NCBI GenBank assembly: GCA_030064795.1
Contig: JASJEI010000249.1
Span: forward strand, 1-15,444
Direction of reading: 5' to 3'
From: Pleurocapsa sp. MO_226.B13
GTDB lineage: Bacteria; Cyanobacteriota; Cyanobacteriia; Cyanobacteriales; Xenococcaceae
Length of the DNA: 15,444 nt
Shown: one piece after another, positions 6,770 through 12,675 of the stretch
How positions within the stretch are numbered: position 1 is the first letter of the stretch
Layout of the letters: each line of letters starts with the position of its first letter
Made by a program: the position numbers and the translations under genes
The notes under the pieces: generated by a model
What the model saw: the letters and a program-made list of their open reading frames with translations, nothing else
What the model was told of the DNA's origin: nothing
Database searches by the model: none

Positions 6770-8485
6770 TCAATGACTTGGCTGCATTGGGGATATATCC
6801 GCGTACCTCTGCTGGTTTTCCATACCAGTTTTCTCGTGGTGACAGTGCCGATGAAGTAGTTGTAGATTTTTGAGTTCATCTTTACCACCATCGATTTTGG
6901 CGATAATATGATCTACATCCCATTTATCATTTGGCAGAAATTTCAGTCCGCACCAATTACAATTAGCGCTTTGTTTCTTCAGTAACAAATGAACTCTGGC
7001 TTTTAAGCCAGTGTATGACTTTAACCTATTTCCCCAGTAAGCCCAATCTCCGTCATAGGGACTTTTACCCCCTTTAACTTTGGTATGTCTTTTAATGGTT
7101 ACTTGGTTGTGAGTTCTGAGCATCATGGGTTCTCCTCCTTTTGGTTCACTGGCGAAGGTCATTCTTCCATTTATTTCCTTCCAGTATTTCTGGTAGGATT
7201 TTTTGTACTTGCCTGTCCTTCTCTTGCCCCAATGCAAAAGCATTGAGTATAAATCATGGTGAACTCTTTTGAAGGTTGTCGCACTGCATACTGTTCTAAA
7301 GTAGTTAGCCCATCCTCTAATAATTGGGTTGAGTTCAGTTATTAAATCGACCACTTTGGCATGGCGTTTTTTGTGAATTACGTCTCTTAGTTTCTGGACG
7401 TGATTTTTGACGCTCTTTTGGCTAGGTTGGATGATTGTTTTGAATCCCAATCTGGTTCTGTTGTCCTTAAATTGTTTGATGTTGAATCCTAGGAAATCAA
7501 ATCCAGGTTCTTCATCTCCCACTTTGCGGAGTGAGTTACAGATTCTAGTCTTTTCTTCTTTGAGGGTAAGTCCCATTGGTTTTAACCAATCTGAAATCTT
7601 AGATTTAATTTCGTGAATTACCTCCAGAGAAGGATGGATTACCACAAAGTCATCTGCGTATCTGATGATACTAGGCTTCCAGGGGTGGGAGCGACCTCCT
7701 ACCCTTTTAGTTTTAGAATATTGACTCCTGATTTCATCTATCATTCCATGTAGGGCGATATTTGAAAGTAAAGGGGATATTACTCCGCCCTGTGGCGTTC
7801 CTTCTTTGGTTGGAAATAGCGTGTCCCCTTCTAGGATTCCAGCTTTTAGCCATGCTTTGATTTGCCTCCTTAGCTTGGGAAAGGTATTAATTTTCTTAAG
7901 TAGTTCGGCGTGATTTATTTGGTCAAAACACTTGGCAATGTCTGCATCTAGAACGTATTTTACCTTCTGGTTGATTCCAGTGAAGATATGTTCTATTGCA
8001 TCATGTGCTGACCTTCCAGGTCTAAAGCCGTAGCTCGATTCCTCAAACTTCGCTTCCCACTCAGGTTCGAGAGCCATTTTAGCTAGTGCTTGTTTGGTTC
8101 TGTCCTTGATTGTGGGTATTCCCAACGGTCTTTTTTCCTCTCGCCCAGGTTTGGGTATCCAGACCCTTCTAAGAGCATTTGCCTTGTGGTCGATTCTCAG
8201 TTTGAGGGCAGATTCTAGACGTTGTGTGGGTTCGAGAGATTTAACTCTATCCACGCCAGCCGTGTTCCGTCCTTTATTATCCTGAGTTACTCTACGTACA
8301 GCTATACATCGCGCTGACCATGAGCGCATTAATGTTTTCTGAAGTTTTTGTACTGCTCTTTTGTCTCCACGTTGAGAGGCTCGATAAATTCGTTTTTGCA
8401 ACTTAAATACCGATCGTTCTAGTTTGCGCCAGTTGATGGTATTCCAATCCACGTTAGTCTCTAAACTCGTTTTAGACATATTCAT
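6770..8485 (-). CDS. Group II intron reverse transcriptase/maturase with HNH endonuclease
   Basis: The 571-aa intron-encoded protein aids splicing of its own RNA and drives retrohoming by target-primed reverse transcription. Visible RT blocks are RPLGIPTIKDR (119-129), YGFRPGRSAHDAI (152-164), LDADIAKCFD (179-188) with the first catalytic aspartates, GTPQGGVISPLLSNI (229-243), the YADD catalytic box (276-279) and FDFLGF (329-334). The maturase/X domain lies at about 355-435, with LNPIIRGWANYFR at 385-397. The C-terminal HNH nuclease has CNWC (509-512), DVDHIIAK (523-530), the GG at 533-534, and HRHCHH (545-550). All catalytic motifs are intact, so it is probably functional. ATG at 8485 is used; a second ATG two codons on is possible. 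Its stop lies only one base before domain V. Confidence 0.96.
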   Translation of the reverse strand: MNMSKTSLETNVDWNTINWRKLERSVFKLQKRIYRASQRGDKRAVQKLQKTLMRSWSARCIAVRRVTQDNKGRNTAGVDRVKSLEPTQRLESALKLRIDHKANALRRVWIPKPGREEKRPLGIPTIKDRTKQALAKMALEPEWEAKFEESSYGFRPGRSAHDAIEHIFTGINQKVKYVLDADIAKCFDQINHAELLKKINTFPKLRRQIKAWLKAGILEGDTLFPTKEGTPQGGVISPLLSNIALHGMIDEIRSQYSKTKRVGGRSHPWKPSIIRYADDFVVIHPSLEVIHEIKSKISDWLKPMGLTLKEEKTRICNSLRKVGDEEPGFDFLGFNIKQFKDNRTRLGFKTIIQPSQKSVKNHVQKLRDVIHKKRHAKVVDLITELNPIIRGWANYFRTVCSATTFKRVHHDLYSMLLHWGKRRTGKYKKSYQKYWKEINGRMTFASEPKGGEPMMLRTHNQVTIKRHTKVKGGKSPYDGDWAYWGNRLKSYTGLKARVHLLLKKQSANCNWCGLKFLPNDKWDVDHIIAKIDGGKDELKNLQLLHRHCHHEKTGMENQQRYADISPMQPSH

Positions 8486-9161
8486 TGCTAAATCACTTAT
8501 TTATCTCCAAGTCATCGTGAGACTTTGGGCGTATCCATAGCCATTACAGCTAGGCATTGGCTTCAGTCTCAATCTTTCCCTCTAGCACCATATAGATAGC
8601 TTCCTACTTGGGTTAATCGACCTACCCAAGAGATCCTAAAGGGTTTATTCGTTCCGAACGACCATTGTTTTGAGGCTTTAGGGTGACACAATCCGCCGAG
8701 GCTGTATTGGGATGCAGACTAGTCCACCTAGATGAATAGTCCTTTATGAATCTAATACGTCAACTTAGATTCCTTGAGCCTGTTGCCTTTTGGCTCTAGC
8801 GTGGTCAACTCATTTCGCTAGTTCTGGTTAACGACGGTTTTAGTGTCTTTGTATTCCTACCCATAACCTCCTGCTAGAAGGGATTCCCAGTGAGTTCTGA
8901 GTTACCTCCATTTCTTCCAAGCTGTTCACCATTAGGGTTGCTAGTTCCTAATAGTGTGGAAAATGCTTTCACTCCAGCATCCAAGAGGGTTAGACTTGCT
9001 AAGTTCAATCTGATTGTTAATTTTTATTAACTTCGTTATATTCCTTAACTCACTAACATGGTTCGTTCAGTTGTCAAAAGTCTAAGATTTAACTCTTATT
9101 TCTTTTGCAGCCTTTCCCCCGAATCCCTATTGGGACGCGGTTTGTGGCTAACGAATCGCAC
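8486..9161 (-). ncRNA. Group II intron 5' RNA region (domains I to IV start)
   Basis: This gene-free 676-nt stretch begins GTGCGATTCG and fits the size of domains I-III plus the start of domain IV, where the maturase gene lies. One candidate exon-binding site is CCAGA (8827-8823, about 335 nt into the intron), complementary to TCTGG at the end of exon 1 (9166-9162). Nearby AAACC (8840-8836) complements GGTTT in exon 1, but it is closer to the first site than usual, so at least one match may be chance. I did not fold the region fully. Confidence 0.75.
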
Positions 9162-9309
9162 CCAGATTAAACCAGTCTGGGCGATCGCTATTACGACTAC
9201 GGCGATCGACAGCTAAAGGTAATTTACACAAAACCGAACCCGATTGAAAGTGAATAATTTCTGGCGCGGCACCAGCACGACCGACTAAATTTACAACATT
9301 GAGACTCAT
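9162..9309 (-). CDS. ssb: Single-stranded DNA-binding protein SSB, 5' exon
   Basis: Encodes residues 1-49 and the first base of codon 50. It starts MSLNVVNLVGRAGAAPEI and runs through the LPLAVDRRSR strand to RPDWFNL, the N-terminal half of a cyanobacterial-type SSB OB fold. Without splicing, translation runs four more codons (GAIR) into the intron and meets TAG. Joined to 6484-6692 it gives 357 nt, coding 118 aa plus stop, of normal length for short cyanobacterial SSBs and continuous across NLE-MWGKTAEVA. The ATG at 9309 has no strong Shine-Dalgarno sequence. It is transcribed divergently from the membrane-protein gene at 9521. Confidence 0.92.
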
Positions 9310-9366
9310 GAGTTTGATCTTTTGTATAGTACTGAAGAACTAAATAATGATTTTTTAGTCTAGCAA

Positions 9367-9372
9367 ATTATA
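9367..9372 (-). promoter_or_regulatory. Candidate -10 box for ssb
   Basis: A perfect TATAAT on the minus strand lies 57 bp upstream of the ssb start codon. No good -35 hexamer sits at 16-19 bp spacing, so it would have to be a -35-weak or activator-dependent promoter. The region is AT-rich, so chance is possible. Confidence 0.35.
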
Positions 9373-9479
9373 GAGCAAGCGAATATTTGACTGTGCTTTT
9401 TAGTTTAATTAAATAGTCATTAGTCCACAAAGCGACATAATTACAACACTTAATTTATACAGTCACCGATAGTCAAAAA

Positions 9480-9508
9480 TTGATAGTATATTGTATCGAA
9501 GATAAGAT
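9480..9508 (+). promoter_or_regulatory. Candidate sigma-70 promoter of the membrane-protein gene
   Basis: TTGATA (9480-9485) and TAAGAT (9503-9508) are separated by exactly 17 bp, matching the consensus at 5/6 and 4/6 positions. Expected transcription start is near 9515, only about 6 nt before the GTG start codon, so the mRNA would be nearly leaderless. Confidence 0.5.
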
Positions 9509-9520
9509 TGGTAAATCTCT

Positions 9521-10255
9521 GTGTCCAAAGCACCTTCTGGCTGGCAGGAACTATTAAACCTAATTATTAAAGACAAGCAGACACGCAAAGCAGGCCGATG
9601 GTTATGCTGCTTGGGGATAATAGCACTATTGTGGTGGCTAAACTGGACATTATTCCTGGCTACCTCTGTTGGTATAGGCTTAATGTCTTTGTGTTATCTG
9701 CTACAAAATCCTTATTGGCAACGTTACTGTAAAAAATGGCAAGATTTTTTGGTCGGTTCCAATCGACAATTAATTATAGCTGTAGGCATTGGTGCAGCGG
9801 GTTCATTTTGTACTTACTTAGCTGCTTCGATTTGGGTAGAGGCTGAAAATCAATGGCTGGCAACAGGAGCAATTTTGCAGGGTTTTGTTAGTTTAGCTAC
9901 ACTATCAACCTTACTATGGTCTTTGTGGAAGCGAAAAGAAAACACTATAGAAACTAAACTAGATAGTCTGCTAGCAGATTTGAGTCATGCTGATGCCCTA
10001 AAGCGTTTGATCGCCATCAGACAATTAACTCACCTACTGATCGATCGCGGTTTGACTTGCGATCGCTATTCTCAGTCAATTGAATATTTTCGCTTGATGC
10101 TATCTCAGCCTCAGTTACCAACAGTTACAAATGCTTTACTCGAAAGTTTAGACCTTTTAGATGCACAACAAGTAATACGAGCAAAACGCCCACCAGTAAA
10201 AATCCCAATTCAGCTACAGCATTCTCCTAAATCAATAAAGTTGGCACAAGATTGA
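9521..10255 (+). CDS. Conserved-looking four-TM membrane protein, function unknown
   Basis: I do not recognise this 244-aa protein and assign no function. A short amphipathic N-terminus (1-25) is followed by four hydrophobic segments at about 27-45, 46-63, 84-105 and 113-136, rich in tryptophan and leucine. They are arranged as two hairpins split by a basic, aromatic loop (NPYWQRYCKKW, 63-73). After KRKE (137-140) comes a soluble, mostly helical C-terminal region (140-215), with a segment resembling a HEAT-like helix pair (DALKRLIAIRQLTHLL, 158-173), and a basic proline-containing tail. The positive-inside rule places the C-terminus in the cytoplasm. The start is GTG, since TAA closes the frame three codons upstream and no Shine-Dalgarno sequence is present. 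It is followed after 149 bp by a GST-family gene. Confidence 0.75.
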   Translation: MSKAPSGWQELLNLIIKDKQTRKAGRWLCCLGIIALLWWLNWTLFLATSVGIGLMSLCYLLQNPYWQRYCKKWQDFLVGSNRQLIIAVGIGAAGSFCTYLAASIWVEAENQWLATGAILQGFVSLATLSTLLWSLWKRKENTIETKLDSLLADLSHADALKRLIAIRQLTHLLIDRGLTCDRYSQSIEYFRLMLSQPQLPTVTNALLESLDLLDAQQVIRAKRPPVKIPIQLQHSPKSIKLAQD

Positions 10256-10404
10256 GATTCTAAATTTTTATTTCCACTATCGCAGGAAGTACACGCTCCT
10301 TTTATGGCGATCGCCAATTTTCAATACCCAAATAGGTCAGAAATTTGGCAAAGTGTTTGTTAGATAATAAATGACAAATAATAAATGCGATCGGGATAAA
10401 CAAA

Positions 10405-11616
10405 ATGACGACTCCTCTGACTTGGCAACAATTAGCAGATTTGACTGATTTTAAAAAAGACTATATCAATGGTGAAACCAACGCTCAAGCTACCCTACGT
10501 TTGTTTGGCAAAAGCGAAGCAGATGTACGCATAACCTTGTTTCGGGATAATCATGCTTGGTGTCCTTATTGTCAAAAGATTTGGCTATGGTTGGAAGAGA
10601 TGCAAATCCCCTATCGCATCCAAAAAGTAACCATGTTTTGTTACGGCAAAAAAGAAGACTGGTACAAGCGTAAAGTTCCTTCGGGGATGTTACCTGCGCT
10701 AGAGTTAGACGGACGAATTATTACCGAAAGTGATGATATTTTAATTGCTTTAGAAAGAGAATTTGGCGTACTGTATCTGGGAATGCAAGATCCTCAAGTA
10801 TTACCGCTACGCAGATTAGAAAGACTCTTATTTAGAGCTTGGTGTAGTTGGCTTTGTCAACGAGCCATATTCCCAGGACAAGAAAAAAACAACCGCCAAC
10901 AATTTATTGAAACCGTAGCCCTAGTAGAAGAAGCCTTAGCTAGTACCCCTGGTGCATATTTCCTAGAAGAGTTTAGTACCGCTGATGTCATTTTTACTCC
11001 CTACGTAGAAAGAATGAATGCTAGCCTCTATTACTACAAAGGCTATTCAATGCGCGAAGCAAATCCCCGCTTTTCTGCTTGGTTTGACGCAATGGAAACT
11101 CGTCCTACCTATAGGGGTACACAAAGCGATTTTCATACCCACGTCCACGATTTACCACCACAAATGGGAGGCTGCTATTCCAATGGTGAAGCCCAAACTT
11201 TAGCCAATCAAGAACGAGTCGATCGCGGTGACTGGTTTGGACTTCCAGATGTAACTTATCCCGAACCTGAAAATTCAAGAGAGGAAGCTTTGCAAAGAGT
11301 TATCAAACACCGCGACAATCTGATCGAAGTTAATCCTGCTGACAACAAATTATTTGATGAGGCTCTAAGATGCGCCCTAACCAAGATGATCACGGGAGAA
11401 AGCTGCACTCCACCATCGGGTTCGGATGTCGCTTTGCGTTATTTAAGGGATAGAATTAATGTACCTAGAGATATGTCGATTTATGCTGCTAAAAGATTGC
11501 GCACCGCTTTGGAAGAAACTGCTGCACTAGATGGCGATCGCCAGTCCGAACCCCTTCCTGTCAGACATCGTTACGACCAAAATCCTGCTAATTTTGCCAA
11601 AAGTTTTAGTTATTAG
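10405..11616 (+). CDS. Glutathione S-transferase family protein with CPYC motif
   Basis: A 403-aa cytosolic protein. The N-terminal thioredoxin-like domain (about 41-122) begins [17 protein letters not shown], with a glutaredoxin-style C53-P-Y-C56 active site, the cis-proline loop SGMLPALE (93-100, P97) and the glutathione-binding ESDD (108-111). The all-helical GST C-terminal domain covers about 132-235, including the capping segment [14 protein letters not shown] (191-204, D194). A further ~160-residue extension (240-403) has no domain I recognise, and makes this protein almost twice the ~220 aa of ordinary GSTs. The two cysteines point to thiol-transfer or redox work, as in omega-type GSTs or glutaredoxins, rather than classical conjugation; this is inference. 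The ATG at 10405 has a weak GGGA motif 10 nt upstream. Downstream is a HIP1-rich gap before convergent genes. Confidence 0.85.
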   Translation: MTTPLTWQQLADLTDFKKDYINGETNAQATLRLFGKSEADVRITLFRDNHAWCPYCQKIWLWLEEMQIPYRIQKVTMFCYGKKEDWYKRKVPSGMLPALELDGRIITESDDILIALEREFGVLYLGMQDPQVLPLRRLERLLFRAWCSWLCQRAIFPGQEKNNRQQFIETVALVEEALASTPGAYFLEEFSTADVIFTPYVERMNASLYYYKGYSMREANPRFSAWFDAMETRPTYRGTQSDFHTHVHDLPPQMGGCYSNGEAQTLANQERVDRGDWFGLPDVTYPEPENSREEALQRVIKHRDNLIEVNPADNKLFDEALRCALTKMITGESCTPPSGSDVALRYLRDRINVPRDMSIYAAKRLRTALEETAALDGDRQSEPLPVRHRYDQNPANFAKSFSY

Positions 11617-11741
11617 CTTTCAGCTTTGAGCTTGGGTCAATTTTGCTTTACCCGAACTAACGTTAACTATTTTCCAGCCAAGAGCGACTGGCAAGGGAGC
11701 GATCGCTCTTACTTGAATTTATTGGCGATCGCACTTTAAGA

Positions 11742-12242
11742 CTACAGAAGTGATATTGCTTTCATTGACAGATAAAGTCTGGAAGATTGAGAAGCAAAAG
11801 AAGTAAAACCGTATTTCCGATAAAATCTAACGGCATTTTCATCTATTGCATCTACTACTACTGCTATGGACGCTATTTGTTCTGTATTTTTATAGGCTCT
11901 TTTCAGTGCGTTGACTAGCATTAATCTTCCCAAATGCTGCTTGTGGTAAGTCAAATCTACTGCTAATCTCCCTAACATTGTTGCTGGCAACCTGGGATAA
12001 CGGGGTAGTTTTTTAGCTACAGAAGCATTTAATTCTTCTACCTCTATAGTAAAAGCCGATAGAGTGTAATAAGCGATAACTCGGTTTTCAGGCTTATCTA
12101 CTAAAACAAATACGGTTGTGACTTTTCTTCTTTGGTCTTGAGATGCAGTTTTGATTAAGTAATGGTTCAAACTTTGAATTCCACAGTCAAAATCAGTACG
12201 ACTGTGTATTTTAGAGTTGAATAATTCGATTTTTAATACCAT
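11742..12242 (-). CDS. GNAT-family acetyltransferase toxin (TacT-like)
   Basis: A 166-aa GNAT protein of the DUF1778-linked toxin group, whose members acetylate the amino group of charged tRNAs and block translation. Family features present are FDCGIQSLNHYL (18-29) near the N-terminus, KTASQDQRRKVTTVFV (31-46), the LPATMLGRLAVD strand (85-96), the acetyl-CoA pyrophosphate-binding turn HKQHLGRLML (100-109) and the C-terminal FYRKYGF (140-146) with Y141, the expected catalytic tyrosine. The acetyl-CoA loop has K and H where the classic QxxGxG glycines would be, leaving only G105; activity may still be normal, since the family varies here. The start overlaps the antitoxin stop by one base (TAATG), indicating translational coupling. 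Substrate tRNA cannot be read from sequence. Confidence 0.88.
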   Translation of the reverse strand: MVLKIELFNSKIHSRTDFDCGIQSLNHYLIKTASQDQRRKVTTVFVLVDKPENRVIAYYTLSAFTIEVEELNASVAKKLPRYPRLPATMLGRLAVDLTYHKQHLGRLMLVNALKRAYKNTEQIASIAVVVDAIDENAVRFYRKYGFTSFASQSSRLYLSMKAISLL

Positions 12243-12520
12243 TAATAACCAAATATTTCTTTATGTTCTATTGCTGCTAATTTTAATGCTTCATTAGGTT
12301 CTGTAGGATTTAAAATTGCTTCAACGAATGCCTGGGATTCTTCTTTGTTTAGCTGCATCGATTGATGCTTTTTAATTATTTTCATGGCTGACTCTTGTAA
12401 AGTGGCAACCATAAAATCAGTTAATGTTACTCCTTGAATCTCTGCTGCTTGTTGCCACAAAGCCTTTGCAGCAGGATCGACACGAGCCTCTAGTCTGGCA
12501 AAGGATTTAGATTCATTCAT
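12242..12520 (-). CDS. DUF1778 antitoxin (TacA-like, ribbon-helix-helix)
   Basis: A 92-aa antitoxin that binds and neutralises the GNAT toxin encoded immediately downstream, and typically represses its own operon. The N-terminal ribbon-helix-helix DNA-binding part is seen in RLEARVDPAAKALWQQAAE (9-27), followed by the GVTLTDFMVATLQESA helix (30-45). The C-terminal part, with NPTEPNEALKLAAIEHKE (71-88), is the expected toxin-wrapping region and has the DUF1778-type NP-P-EAL pattern. The ATG at 12520 has no Shine-Dalgarno sequence; a 10-bp palindrome AATTTAAATT (12521-12530) lies directly before it. Gene order antitoxin then toxin with a 1-nt overlap is standard for this type II system. Confidence 0.9.
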   Translation of the reverse strand: MNESKSFARLEARVDPAAKALWQQAAEIQGVTLTDFMVATLQESAMKIIKKHQSMQLNKEESQAFVEAILNPTEPNEALKLAAIEHKEIFGY

Positions 12521-12548
12521 AATTTAAATTGTAATTAACCTCTTTTCT

Positions 12549-12576
12549 ATTGTACGGCAATTAACCGTATTATCAA
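12549..12576 (-). promoter_or_regulatory. Toxin-antitoxin promoter with embedded inverted repeat (likely operator)
   Basis: On the minus strand TTGATA (12576-12571) and TACAAT (12554-12549) are 16 bp apart, each 5/6 to consensus. The spacer region holds the perfect inverted repeat TACGG-7 nt-CCGTA (12553-12569), where repressor binding would block polymerase. AATTAACC occurs twice, 26 bp apart (12533-12540 and 12559-12566). Predicted leader length is about 21 nt. Autoregulation is expected for RHH antitoxins, but the site itself is inferred. Confidence 0.5.
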
Positions 12577-12614
12577 GGCGATCGCTGCTATTGAATTTTT
12601 TCTAGAACCCAGTA

Positions 12615-12639
12615 AGCTTTTTACAAAGCTATTAGCTTT
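12615..12639 (+). promoter_or_regulatory. Alternating AGCTTT/AAAGCT blocks upstream of tex
   Basis: AGCTTT (12615-12620), AAAGCT (12625-12630) and AGCTTT (12634-12639) lie in a row. The middle block can pair with either neighbour, giving two mutually exclusive 6-bp hairpins with 4- and 3-nt loops. They lie 37-61 bp before the tex ATG. Function is unknown; no clear promoter was identified near them. Confidence 0.35.
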
Positions 12640-12675
12640 ATGATGATTGTTAATTGTTAGTTGTTTGTCAATCCC

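Larger units (their letters stand above)
6693..9161 (-). mobile_element. Group II intron (complete, ORF-containing, inserted in ssb)
   Basis: A self-splicing retroelement of 2469 nt. The 5' boundary is set by GTGCG at 9161-9157, matching the GUGYG consensus. The 3' boundary (6693) is set by reading frame and by domain VI: only exon 2 starting AAATG (6692) gives SSB the expected NLEMWGK joint without loss or gain of a codon. That places the candidate branch A (6700) 8 nt from the intron end, as expected. The last two bases (CT) deviate from the usual AY ending, so the 3' end could be off by a few nt. Order: 5' RNA domains, reverse transcriptase gene, domain V, domain VI. It has the same orientation as ssb, as splicing requires. 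RT-HNH architecture and domain V suggest a IIB/chloroplast-like lineage, which is inference. Confidence 0.93.

Noticed and set aside
11698..11709. GAGCGATCGCTC as a terminator for the GST gene
   Set aside because: It is an extended HIP1 palindrome without a loop or a T-tract after it.
12661..12675. tex starting at TTG 12661
   Set aside because: ATG 12676 fits Tex N-termini better and the extra five residues have no support.
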